The notes below the pieces were generated by a model that made no database searches, was not told the origin of the DNA, and worked only from the letters and a program-made list of their open reading frames with translations. The translations under genes were made by a program, and so were the position numbers. Shown one piece after another: positions 1 through 7,936 of a stretch of 64,000 nt of DNA. Position 1 is the stretch's first letter. Every line of letters begins with the position of its first letter. The stretch comes from Actinomycetaceae bacterium MB13-C1-2 (GTDB lineage Bacteria > Actinomycetota > Actinomycetes > Actinomycetales > Actinomycetaceae): NCBI GenBank assembly GCA_035621235.1, contig CP141731.1, positions 186,001-250,000 on the forward strand, written 5' to 3'.

Positions 1-500
1 GCCCCGAGCCGAACGCGAGCAGCCGAAGCAATACGAACATCCGTCGGCACCACGTAGTTGACCATCGCCGGAAACTTGTCGACGCCGGTAAGAGTTACCG
101 GGTGACCATACGCGGCACGAAGCCGGTAACGGGTGTCCTCAAAATCCTCGACCGCGCACGGGCCAGCCGAGGTCCACGCGACTATCGGTAGCCGCGAGCG
201 GATCCCGTCTAGATTTACGGTGCCCGGTCGAACCAGACGATGTGAGAGCAGGTGCAGACGTAGGTAGGCGTCTGCCGTGGACGCGGGTTGATCCCTTAGG
301 TCAGAGACACATTGAACCACAGAGGTGTGAACAGCCCTAGCGTCATCTCTGCGCTCTAGAGCACTTAGGCGTTCGAGCATGGCCGGGTCGCCTTCCTTGG
401 GTTTGTCACCCAAGTGAGGCTGCGGATACCAGACATCGAGGGTCCGTCCGCTCTCTGTTACTGTCGCCAGTCCAATGCCCCACGCCGTCATGTCATCCAT
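1..500 (-). CDS. dapD: Tetrahydrodipicolinate N-succinyltransferase, C-terminus cut by window edge
   Basis: DapD succinylates tetrahydrodipicolinate in the succinylase branch of lysine and meso-diaminopimelate synthesis, in the cytoplasm. Reading the minus strand from the ATG at 500 gives about 166 residues open to the window edge. The start (AWGIGLATVTESG), a central LRLHLLSHRLV block and DKFPAMVNYVVPTDVRIA all match the N-terminal half of actinobacterial DapD as I remember it from mycobacteria. The left-handed beta-helix with the acyl-CoA site would lie outside the window. A second ATG lies three codons in (491); a GGAG-like site precedes the ATG at 500. It lies downstream of gltA on the same strand, about 235 bp away, so may have its own promoter. 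Confidence 0.88.
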   Translation of the reverse strand, partial: MDDMTAWGIGLATVTESGRTLDVWYPQPHLGDKPKEGDPAMLERLSALERRDDARAVHTSVVQCVSDLRDQPASTADAYLRLHLLSHRLVRPGTVNLDGIRSRLPIVAWTSAGPCAVEDFEDTRYRLRAAYGHPVTLTGVDKFPAMVNYVVPTDVRIASAARVRLG

Positions 501-578
501 GAACTCCACACTACCTAACCTGCCATTGCCTTGGTGAGCGATGCCAACTCAACGATGTTTGATTTCAGCGCATCTGTG

Positions 579-608
579 GACACCTAGTCACCTGACGCCA
601 AAGGTGTC
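579..608 (-). terminator. Possible hairpin terminator after citrate synthase
   Basis: Seven-base arms GACACCT (579-585) and AGGTGTC (602-608) flank a 16-nt loop, downstream of the gltA stop and upstream of dapD. There is no T-run, so this is only a candidate. Confidence 0.3.
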
Positions 609-734
609 ACAGCCCATCCGCGTGCCGGACCCCGGGCGCACAGTAATCGATCCCGTCGAGACTGGATGCACCGGCGTGTTCGGGCATCGATCCGCATGCC
701 GTCTGGAAGAACGGCTGATTCCGGAAAAGAGGAA

Positions 735-2090
735 CTACTCCACTCGGCGCGAGCGTGCCCTGAGCGGCGTGTAATCGCGCTCGACTGCACCCTGGTATAC
801 CTGACGCGGACGCCCAATACGGGTGTTTGGATCTTCGATCATTTCACGGTACTGCGCGATCCATCCGGGAAGGCGCCCCAAGGCAAACAGTGGAGTGAAC
901 ATCTTGTTCGGGAAGCCCATTGCCGAATAGATGAGGCCTGTGTAGAAATCGACGTTCGGGTAAAGCTTACGTTCGATGAAATAGTCATCATGTAGCGCAA
1001 TGTCTTCGAGTTCCATTGCGATGTCGAGCTTTTGGTCCCTCTTACCAAGGCGTGAGAGCACGTCGTGAGCGCTTTCCTTGACCAGGGCTGCACGAGGGTC
1101 GTAGCTCTTATATACGCGGTGACCGAAGCCCATTAGGCGAACGCCCTCTTCCTTGTTCTTGACCTTGTCCACGTAATCCTGCACCGACGCGCCGGACTGG
1201 GCGATCTGGTTCAGCATCTTCAATACTGCCTCGTTCGCCCCGCCATGGAGTGGACCAGAAAGCGCGCCAACACCTGAGGCGACCGACGCATACAGGTTCG
1301 CATCCGAGGATCCGACCAGACGAACAGTCGAGGTCGAACAGTTCTGCTCGTGGTCCGCATGAAGAATCAGAAGCATGTCGAGGGCGCGAACCAAAGACGG
1401 GTCGATGTCATAAGACTGATAGGGCATGCCGAAAGTCATTCGGATGAAATCTTCGGTGTATCCGCGCTGCGAGTCGGGGTAAAGAAGGGGGAGACCAGCG
1501 GCCCTCTTTTGGATGTAGCTAATCATCGTCGGCATTTTGGCGATGAGAAGCACCAGGGCTTCATCGAGTTGATCCGGGTCATGGGGATCAAGCGTGTTCT
1601 CGTAGTAGGTGGCGAGTCCAGCCACACCCGCTTGGAGGATTGCCATGGGGTGCCCGTCGGCGGGGAAAGCCGTGAAGAAGGCCTTGAAATCCTCGTGTAG
1701 CAGACGGTGGGCTTGGATGCGACGGATGAAAGACTCAAGCTGAGAAGCCGTGGGAAGCTCACCGTAAATCAGTAGCCAAGCGACCTCAAGGAAAGAAGAG
1801 TTGCGGGCCAACTGCTCGATTGGATAGCCACGGTAGCGGAGAATGCCTGCGCCGCCGTCAATGTACGTTACCTCGGAAGTGCAGGCGGCAGTGTTGCCGA
1901 AGCCGTAGTCGAGTGTGACGTCACCGGTTGAGGCGAGAACCTTTCCAATGTTTAGACCGTCCGAGCCAACCGAGGCGGGGACGCGGGGCATCGGAACCTC
2001 GGTCTCGCCAACCTCGAACACGCCATCCGGTCTCGTCGGTTTGGCCTGTTCAGTGGTGGTCTCTTTGGTCTGAGCCTCGGTGTCTGCCAT
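735..2090 (-). CDS. gltA: Citrate synthase
   Basis: Condenses oxaloacetate and acetyl-CoA to citrate at the entry of the TCA cycle. The 451-residue length is normal for the hexameric bacterial type. Visible active-site signatures are HADHEQNCSTSTVR (His near 247), GPLHGGAN (near 279-286), GFGHRVYK (near 321-328) and the catalytic Asp in PNVDFYTG (near 381). The first 45 residues are a charged, low-complexity leader before the domain. The ATG at 2090 is the only sensible start. It is flanked by fdxA and dapD, all on the minus strand but with wide gaps, so it is probably transcribed alone. Confidence 0.96.
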   Translation of the reverse strand: MADTEAQTKETTTEQAKPTRPDGVFEVGETEVPMPRVPASVGSDGLNIGKVLASTGDVTLDYGFGNTAACTSEVTYIDGGAGILRYRGYPIEQLARNSSFLEVAWLLIYGELPTASQLESFIRRIQAHRLLHEDFKAFFTAFPADGHPMAILQAGVAGLATYYENTLDPHDPDQLDEALVLLIAKMPTMISYIQKRAAGLPLLYPDSQRGYTEDFIRMTFGMPYQSYDIDPSLVRALDMLLILHADHEQNCSTSTVRLVGSSDANLYASVASGVGALSGPLHGGANEAVLKMLNQIAQSGASVQDYVDKVKNKEEGVRLMGFGHRVYKSYDPRAALVKESAHDVLSRLGKRDQKLDIAMELEDIALHDDYFIERKLYPNVDFYTGLIYSAMGFPNKMFTPLFALGRLPGWIAQYREMIEDPNTRIGRPRQVYQGAVERDYTPLRARSRRVE

Positions 2091-2447
2091 CTGACTACTC
2101 CTTGCGGCGGGATTGAGGGGCGGCGCTTTAACTAGACGTCAGCGTCAGCTCGCAAATATGCAACTTGCCTACCTGAGCACAATACCTACATTTGTCACTG
2201 ACCGCACAGCCGATTTGAAGAACGGCCCTAGGACCTTAGTCACCGATAAGTCTGCTATCGGACAAGGACACCTGGGGAGACCGTCGAGTCAGATGGATCG
2301 AACAGGCTCCACCTGGGGTCCGCTATAGACGGTCAGCGAACCTCAGTTCTCATCCGAGTCAGCTGCGAAGCGACCGTTGCAGCGCCTCATTTCCCTACCC
2401 CAACACAGGTTCCGGCCCTAAGTAGCAGACTCGAGGGTCCACCGCGG
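2091..2447. other. Intergenic region between fdxA and gltA
   Basis: About 357 bp with no convincing gene. It must hold the gltA promoter on the minus strand and the end of the fdxA transcript. I could not identify a clear -35/-10 pair or a stable hairpin by eye. Confidence 0.4.
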
Positions 2448-2774
2448 CTACTCGGCGTTAATGTCTGCCGGCAACGCCTCAACCAGCGGATGATCGAAAT
2501 CAAGGACGCCAGTCTTTGCGGCACCGCCTGGCGAGCCTATCTTCTCAAAGAAATCGACATTGGCCTGGTAGTAGTCGGCCCATTGCTCCGGGAGGTCATC
2601 CTCGTAGAAGATTGCTTCCACGGGGCATACTGGCTCGCAAGCGCCGCAATCCACGCATTCTTCTGGATGGATATAGAGCATCCGTCCGCCCTCGTAGATG
2701 CAATCCACCGGGCATTCGTCCACGCAAGCCCGGTCCTTAATGTCGACGCAAGGCTCTGCGATTATGTAGGTCAT
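2448..2774 (-). CDS. fdxA: Seven-iron ferredoxin (3Fe-4S/4Fe-4S)
   Basis: Small soluble electron carrier of 108 residues. The N-terminus MTYIIAEPCVDIKDRACVDE is typical of FdxA. The first cluster uses Cys of the C-x7-C-x3-CP pattern, and a second binding loop CVDCGACEPVCP follows at about residues 40-51. The C-terminal acidic tail (EDDLPEQWADYYQANVDFF) is also characteristic. The open frame runs 26 codons further upstream, but the ATG at 2774 is preceded by a GGAGG ribosome site and matches the family start. In many actinobacteria fdxA is followed by the aminotransferase dapC; here gltA follows instead. Confidence 0.95.
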   Translation of the reverse strand: MTYIIAEPCVDIKDRACVDECPVDCIYEGGRMLYIHPEECVDCGACEPVCPVEAIFYEDDLPEQWADYYQANVDFFEKIGSPGGAAKTGVLDFDHPLVEALPADINAE

Positions 2775-3167
2775 CTCGCCTCCTGATCTGACACCAATTA
2801 AACCGCTGTGGACCGGGAAGGTAAACCCGCTGGGTGCGGGGTGCCTCACCATCGGGACGAACAGGTCATCTAGACGAGGGAATGCCGAAGTGGTCGCCCT
2901 TCCGAAGAGACCCGGTAGAAACCCGCAGCCCGGGCCACTCCTCGATCAACGCGCATTTCTTGTGCGCAGAAGAGGGAAATAGTCCGGCTTATGACAACAC
3001 CCGACAGAAGTCCCCGGCTATATGGGATTCGCGAACCCAACTGGACTCATTGAGTGCGCGTAGATTAAGACATCACACCAAGCCTCGCTGCTTCCCGAAT
3101 AGACTGCTATTAGTTGGTCCCGTGAACACTCGGCACCCGAAGACATCGAACCAGAAAGAAGACCCGC
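2775..3167. other. Divergent promoter region fdxA / amidase
   Basis: About 390 bp between two divergently transcribed genes. Open frames in this stretch have no recognisable protein content. It must contain promoters in both directions, but no element stood out clearly. Confidence 0.4.
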
Positions 3168-4133
3168 ATGTGCACCAGATTCTTAGTCTCCTCTGGAGGG
3201 GATCCCGGCAAGGGAATCGTGTCCGTTGGTCGAACCATGGATTGGTGGGAAGACACCGCGACCGTACTCGCTTTGAGACCTCGAGGAACGAAGCGCTCCA
3301 GTTCACCCAGTTATCCAGGTGGGTTCGACTGGACGTCTGAGTACGGATCGGTTGTCGCCCTCATGTACGGCAAGTTAGCCGTCGATGGCCTAAACGAGAA
3401 GGGCTTCCAGGTCAGTGCGTTGTATCTGACCGAGGCCGACTATGGTGAGAGGGATCCGCAGCGTCCCGGGATTGAGCTGGGACTGGTGGTCCAGTGCTTG
3501 CTGGATAGGTTCCAGAAAGTCACTGACGCCGTCGAGTGGCTTGTGCAAAGCAAGATTCAGATCATCCCATTGATGATCGGTGAGAAGCCGGGAACCGGAC
3601 ACCTAGCTTTGGCCGATGCCACCGGAGACTCCGCGGTCGTCGAATATCTTGATGGCAAGATCGTCGTTCATGAGGGACCGGCCTACACCGTGATGGCCAA
3701 CTCCCCCGTCTACAGCGAGCAGCTCGAACTGCTTAGCCGCTATGAGGGACTCGGCGGTGACCAGCCCCTCCCCGGCGGAGTCAGTTCAACTGACCGATTC
3801 GCCCGCGCAGCCTACTACTCTCGGCATCTGCCAGAAACCAATGACGTGGAGCTGTTTGCCGCCCAGGTATTCAGCGTTGCCCGCAACGCATCAGCACCAT
3901 TTGGAGTCATTGATGTGGCTCGCCCGTACGTCTCAACGACCCGCTGGCGCACCGTTTCTGACCTAACTAACTTGATTTACTTCTTTGAGGAGACCACCAG
4001 ACCGAACGTGGTTTGGATTCGACTTAAGGCACTTGATTTTGAGCCCGGTCCAGAGCAGATCCTGAATCTCGACGCCGAGAGCATCCGAGACGAACCCTCT
4101 GGTGACGTCAGCGGACTGTTCAAAGTCCGCTGA
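3168..4133 (+). CDS. Choloylglycine hydrolase family amidase (bile salt hydrolase / penicillin V acylase type)
   Basis: N-terminal nucleophile hydrolase that cleaves linear amide bonds. The protein of 321 residues begins MCTRF, so removal of Met exposes the nucleophile Cys2. Other family positions visible are GRTMDWW (Arg and Asp near 22-25), ALADATGDSAVVEY, MANSPVYSEQ (Asn) and STDRFARAAYY (Arg). No signal peptide is present, so it is cytoplasmic. Substrate cannot be told from sequence: members include conjugated bile-salt hydrolases, penicillin V acylases and acyl-homoserine-lactone acylases. Bile salt hydrolysis would fit a gut or urogenital resident, but that is inference. It appears monocistronic and converges on the next gene. 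Confidence 0.88.
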   Translation: MCTRFLVSSGGDPGKGIVSVGRTMDWWEDTATVLALRPRGTKRSSSPSYPGGFDWTSEYGSVVALMYGKLAVDGLNEKGFQVSALYLTEADYGERDPQRPGIELGLVVQCLLDRFQKVTDAVEWLVQSKIQIIPLMIGEKPGTGHLALADATGDSAVVEYLDGKIVVHEGPAYTVMANSPVYSEQLELLSRYEGLGGDQPLPGGVSSTDRFARAAYYSRHLPETNDVELFAAQVFSVARNASAPFGVIDVARPYVSTTRWRTVSDLTNLIYFFEETTRPNVVWIRLKALDFEPGPEQILNLDAESIRDEPSGDVSGLFKVR

Positions 4134-4257
4134 TCTAGCCCAAGCAGAGCGGCCCCACGCATAGCGGGCGGCGAGACAATCACCCGGCGAGCCGATGCAC
4201 CCATGCGAGCGGCCTTGCTAGGCGACCCGTCGGTGCGCTCGGGAGCGGAACGCAGAT

Positions 4258-5535
4258 TCAGGAGGCGTTAGATTTCTTCCTTCGACCGAACTTCTCCTTT
4301 AGACGTTGCCACAGGTTCTTCTTCTGGGACGTTGTTTCCGTGGTCCCCTCAAACTCGTCCCATGAAGCGCCCTTCAGCACCACCCGATAGAGGTTTATCG
4401 TCGTGACGATGAAGATCATCGTCACCGGCCCGAAGACAATGCCGGGGAACCCGAACATTGAGAGGCCCGCAAACACCGCCAACAACATAAGTGCGGGTTG
4501 GAGATAGGCGTTCCGTGGGACCAGAACAGGGCGCAACACATTATCCGCGTTCGAGGTAATGAGAACATGAAAGAGCACCACGAATATTCCGCCAACGATG
4601 TTTCCACTGAGTGCCATACCAATGCCTAATGGGATGGTTACGATCCCCGCGCCCAGCGGAATGATTGAGAGTACGGTCAAGAAGATCAGGAACATGAAGA
4701 ATCCCTGATGAATTCCCCCGATGTATATTGAAATCGCCGCGAGAGTTCCCTGTACCGCCGCGATGACGAACTGACCTCCCACCGTCGCCTTGACCATAGA
4801 ACCGATTTTTGAGAGGTATATGTCAGTGACCTCGGGGTCCAGGGGACTCAGATCTTTCACCAGAACGACGATCTTGTCGCCGCTTCCAAGTAGCGCGATG
4901 AACACGTAGAGAAAAATGATCGAAGCCGTGACAACACCGGCGATGCCGCCGACTGAACTCTTGGCGAGGTTGAGGGCAAATTCCCCCATATTAGTGGCGA
5001 AACTCGAGATAGCAGACTGGATTTTTTCAGGCGTTAGCTCAATGTCTACGTAAGGGATACGGTCAAGCGCCTGGTTGACCGTATCCAAGATGCGCTGACC
5101 GAGTTGACCCATGTCAGTCTTAGACACCCAAGCACTGACGGTGTCAACCATCTGCTTAATCTGGATACCTGCCATCGTGAGAATGCCGCCCACGGGAACG
5201 ACGACAATTGCCAACGCTGAAAGCAGTGTAAGAACGGAAGCGACCCCTGCATTCAGCCGATTCTTGAGCCGTAGGAAGAGGGGTCGGAACAGGTACGCAA
5301 GCACCGCCGCGAGCGCGATTAGCTCCAGATACTCCCGAAGAAAGTACGCACCGAAACAAAGTACGATCACTGTCATTACCGCGAGCGTACGTTTCTGGTT
5401 CGCAGTGAATCGCTCGAGTGCAGACTTCTGTTCGTCAGGCGTGCTCGTGCTCAACGCGTCGTGGTCCGAGCTCTCACCGGCTTGTGGCGCAGGATTCTCA
5501 CTTTTCATTTGCTCAGCATACTCACACTCTGGCAT
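4258..5535 (-). CDS. AI-2E family transporter-like membrane protein
   Basis: Polytopic membrane protein of 425 residues of the TqsA/PerM/YdiK family (PF01594). After a polar N-terminal tail (about 45 residues) come hydrophobic segments at about 50-110, a soluble stretch around 120-190 (SAWVSKTDMGQLGQRILDTV), then further segments up to residue 380, including the family-typical FLTVLSIIPLGAGIVTIP and PALMLLAVFAGLSMFGFPGI. The lysine-rich C-tail would be cytoplasmic. Family members have been linked to autoinducer-2 export or Na+/H+ antiport, but the substrate is usually unknown. An ATG ten codons in (5508) is an alternative start. Confidence 0.88.
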   Translation of the reverse strand: MPECEYAEQMKSENPAPQAGESSDHDALSTSTPDEQKSALERFTANQKRTLAVMTVIVLCFGAYFLREYLELIALAAVLAYLFRPLFLRLKNRLNAGVASVLTLLSALAIVVVPVGGILTMAGIQIKQMVDTVSAWVSKTDMGQLGQRILDTVNQALDRIPYVDIELTPEKIQSAISSFATNMGEFALNLAKSSVGGIAGVVTASIIFLYVFIALLGSGDKIVVLVKDLSPLDPEVTDIYLSKIGSMVKATVGGQFVIAAVQGTLAAISIYIGGIHQGFFMFLIFLTVLSIIPLGAGIVTIPLGIGMALSGNIVGGIFVVLFHVLITSNADNVLRPVLVPRNAYLQPALMLLAVFAGLSMFGFPGIVFGPVTMIFIVTTINLYRVVLKGASWDEFEGTTETTSQKKNLWQRLKEKFGRRKKSNAS

Positions 5536-5705
5536 TCTGCGACTAGCCAGATTTTAAACGAGGTGCACCACACTCCCGCGCTCAGACATAGCTCTAACCG
5601 GCATCAACGGGGAGGTGTGGCGCGTGTTCACGACGAGCCTGAGCCTCCCAGACCGGCTCGAAGACTCAATCTGCTGGACCAGAAACCCGGGAATTGCGCG
5701 AAGGA

Positions 5706-5731
5706 GGGGAGATCGAGCATCGGCTCTCCCC
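5706..5731 (-). terminator. Hairpin downstream of the SDR-DoxX operon
   Basis: GGGGAGA at 5706-5712 pairs with TCTCCCC at 5725-5731 across a 12-nt loop. It lies 40 bp past the DoxX stop in the direction of transcription. There is no clear U-tail. Confidence 0.4.
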
Positions 5732-5771
5732 CCTGCCGAGGTGGAGCTCTGGCGCCACTCCAGAAAATCGG

Positions 5772-6134
5772 CTACAGAACCAAGAACCCCAAAATCGCAC
5801 TGGCCAGCGCACCTACTGCGAGGACTGCCTCTACCACTACGGATTCCTTACGTTTTGCGTGTGTGTAGACCGCTCCAAGCATGACGACCGTCAAACCAAC
5901 GGCCGCAAGCGGGGTCAGAATTGGGGCGATACCACTGGCCATAGGGGCGATGAGTCCGATAGCGCCAAGAATCTCAAGCCATCCGATTGTCTTGATCATT
6001 CCTGGGGAAGTGTCTTCAGCCCAGCCCATGCCCGAGGCAACAAGCTTCTCGCGACTCTGAAAGGCGTGCATGGCGCCCGCCGCGAGAAATACGACGGCAA
6101 GAAGAACGTTAAGGATCCAAAGCGCGACTGTCAT
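5772..6134 (-). CDS. DoxX family membrane protein
   Basis: Small integral membrane protein of 120 residues with four hydrophobic segments: ALWILNVLLAVVFLAAGAMH, IKTIGWLEILGAIGLIAP, ILTPLAAVGLTVVMLGAVYT and VVVEAVLAVGALASAILGFL. The GAMHAFQSREKL loop after helix 1 is typical of the DoxX/DoxX-like group. Family members are tied to redox and thiol stress or quinone-linked complexes. The open frame extends 22 codons further upstream, but the ATG at 6134 sits just before the first helix and matches relatives. It follows the SDR gene by 70 bp on the same strand, so the two probably form one operon controlled by the divergent TetR. Confidence 0.82.
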   Translation of the reverse strand: MTVALWILNVLLAVVFLAAGAMHAFQSREKLVASGMGWAEDTSPGMIKTIGWLEILGAIGLIAPMASGIAPILTPLAAVGLTVVMLGAVYTHAKRKESVVVEAVLAVGALASAILGFLVL

Positions 6135-6204
6135 GATTTTCTTTCTGTTGTTGGATAGGACTATTTCTCGTGACTTGGGCGCCCTCGGCGCCACCGTCAA
6201 CCAG

Positions 6205-6975
6205 CTACTTCGCGAACCGAGCCATAATCTTCTGTACGGGCGCTGTCGCGGTAAGAGGAAAGTACAGCTTGCTCAAAGCTGGCACAGAAACCTCGTGGGG
6301 GTGCCGTTTCTCTTGCATCCTCCAGAGCTTTTCCGCCAGTTCATCAGGATTCACCAAAGCCATATCCGGGAGTTTCTTGCCCGACTTCTCTAGCGTCTGA
6401 TGAATCGCACTGTTCTCAATAAGGGACGAAATGTACATCCGCCCCACGAACACATTTTTTGGCTCTAGTTCCTTTCCCAGAGCCTGCAGATAGTTGCGCT
6501 GGGCAGCCATGGCAGGACCGGGCCCACTCATTTTTGGAACTCCTGTAAGAGCCGTTGCACCCTGTGCAGTGAGAATCGCTCCCCTACCGTTTTCCATCAT
6601 GCTTGGAAGAAATTGCTGGACCAACTCGACGAGGGAAGTCAGAAGTATCGAAGTGGTGGCCTCGACCCTCTCGCCCGTCAGCTCGGTCGCGGGGACGAAA
6701 GTCATCTCAGGAGAAGTCGGTGCGTAGTAGATAACTTCAGGGTCACCAGCAACCTCACGGATCCTCTCGGCAAGGTCACCCATTTGCTCCGGCTTCGAGA
6801 GATCGGCCGCTACGGGATAGGCACGAATCCCGTACCTGCTGAGTTCGGCGGCAAGGGCGTCAAGCTTCCCCTGGGTCCTTGCAACTAAGACAACCTGGTA
6901 GCCCATCTGACCAAACTTCCTGGCAACGGACCGACCGAGTCCAGGGCCAGCGCCAAACACTGCAATTACCGGCAT
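6205..6975 (-). CDS. Short-chain dehydrogenase/reductase-like protein lacking the usual Tyr/Lys pair
   Basis: A Rossmann-fold protein of 256 residues. The cofactor motif GAGPGLG (about 8-14) and the following ARTQGKLDALAAEL are normal for SDR proteins. At the active site, where SDRs have YxxxK before A-A-x-R-N-Y-x-Q-A-L, this protein reads GPGPAM-AAQRNYLQAL. Aligned by eye, Tyr becomes Pro and Lys becomes Met, so classical hydride-transfer chemistry may be lost. The frame runs 21 codons further upstream, but the ATG at 6975 follows a GGAGA site and starts the Rossmann strand directly. Upstream is a perfect operator-like dyad, and downstream is DoxX, suggesting a TetR-controlled stress operon. 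Confidence 0.85.
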   Translation of the reverse strand: MPVIAVFGAGPGLGRSVARKFGQMGYQVVLVARTQGKLDALAAELSRYGIRAYPVAADLSKPEQMGDLAERIREVAGDPEVIYYAPTSPEMTFVPATELTGERVEATTSILLTSLVELVQQFLPSMMENGRGAILTAQGATALTGVPKMSGPGPAMAAQRNYLQALGKELEPKNVFVGRMYISSLIENSAIHQTLEKSGKKLPDMALVNPDELAEKLWRMQEKRHPHEVSVPALSKLYFPLTATAPVQKIMARFAK

Positions 6976-7008
6976 AATGATCTCTCCTTTCGGATATCTT
7001 GTTTCAAG

Positions 7009-7030
7009 TATCGGTACATTTGTACCGATA
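7009..7030. promoter_or_regulatory. Perfect inverted repeat, probable TetR operator
   Basis: Arms TATCGGTACA (7009-7018) and TGTACCGATA (7021-7030) are exactly complementary around a TT spacer. The site lies 34 bp upstream of the SDR start and about 75 bp upstream of the TetR start, in their divergent intergenic region. Size, symmetry and position are those expected of a TetR-family operator controlling both genes. Confidence 0.75.
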
Positions 7031-7103
7031 GTCAACACACGCTATCTTTGCTACTAGCGAATCCATTTATTCCTTTTCCCTGAGCTTGAACTAGGACGAA
7101 TCC

Positions 7104-7676
7104 ATGGCAACGAACGTGCGCGGTGAACAGCGGCGAGAACTCTTACTCAATGCTGCGGTCCGTGTTGTTGCTGGTGGCGGAGCAGGAGCTCTCACCCATC
7201 GGGCAGTCGCGAGCACGGCCGGGGTGTCCCACGCATCCGTCACCTACCACTACCCGAGCATCGCAGACCTGCGACGAGCGACGCTGACCTTCGCCGCAAA
7301 CAAAGTCGGGCCGGAGTTCGCCGCTTCGCTTTCTTGTAATGAGGGCGGCACAGCAGTTCTCGAAGACCTTGTTAGCAGGTGGAGACAGATCGGACTGAAC
7401 CACCGCGAAGAGTTCGTTACGCTTTTTGCTCTTCTCATTGAAGCCCTCTACGACGAGGACCTACGCGCGGACGTCGACGGACTATTCGCTCAACCGACTC
7501 AGGCACTCGTTGACGAAGGTGTTCCACTTCCGGCAGCCGAAACTATAATCGGTTCACTTATCGGCTCAGCCCTCATCGCCCTGGCTCGCAGTGAACCAGA
7601 CGAAGCTCTCGGGCGATTTGATGCCGGAGTCGTAACCCTACTAGACGCGATGAGGAACGGCCTGTCACATGAGTAA
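7104..7676 (+). CDS. TetR family transcriptional repressor
   Basis: One-component regulator of 190 residues. The N-terminal helix-turn-helix spans about residues 8-52, with recognition region HRAVASTAGVSHASVTYHYP. The C-terminal half is an all-helical ligand and dimer domain. It is divergent from the SDR-DoxX operon across a 128-bp gap that contains a perfect 22-bp dyad, so it most likely represses that operon and itself. Its stop overlaps the start of the next small gene by 8 bp, which indicates translational coupling. Confidence 0.9.
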   Translation: MATNVRGEQRRELLLNAAVRVVAGGGAGALTHRAVASTAGVSHASVTYHYPSIADLRRATLTFAANKVGPEFAASLSCNEGGTAVLEDLVSRWRQIGLNHREEFVTLFALLIEALYDEDLRADVDGLFAQPTQALVDEGVPLPAAETIIGSLIGSALIALARSEPDEALGRFDAGVVTLLDAMRNGLSHE

Positions 7677-7905
7677 CCCCCGCCCGGAAACCACTCCTCC
7701 GCCACTACCTTGGATGGAGTGGCGTATCGGAGACCGCGTCGTCGTGCGATATCGCGAACCCGACGGGGTACACGATGCCCTCGGTACCCTACTAGAGCGC
7801 GAACCCGGTTACGTGGTGATCGAAGCTCGTAGAGGAAAAGTTCGAGTCGAAGCAAACACTATGATCACCGGCAGAAGGGTTACTCCGGTACCGCCGACAG
7901 CCTGA
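7669..7905 (+). CDS. Small conserved actinobacterial protein with SH3-like barrel
   Basis: Protein of 78 residues whose ATG overlaps the TetR stop by 8 bp. After a proline-rich start it reads IGDRVVVRYREPDGVHDALG and VVIEARRGKVRVEANTMI. This is a small beta-barrel pattern like the N-terminal domain of some actinobacterial GNAT acetyltransferases (Rv0428c type), here as a standalone protein. No catalytic motif is visible and the function is unknown. It ends 31 bp before the convergent typA gene. Confidence 0.65.
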   Translation: MSNPRPETTPPPLPWMEWRIGDRVVVRYREPDGVHDALGTLLEREPGYVVIEARRGKVRVEANTMITGRRVTPVPPTA

Positions 7906-7936
7906 AACCCAAATGTGACGAGCCACGCTTCCGGTG

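Noticed and set aside
2834-3340. Plus-strand open frame of 168 codons
   Set aside because: It overlaps the start of the amidase gene in another frame and reads as low-information sequence.
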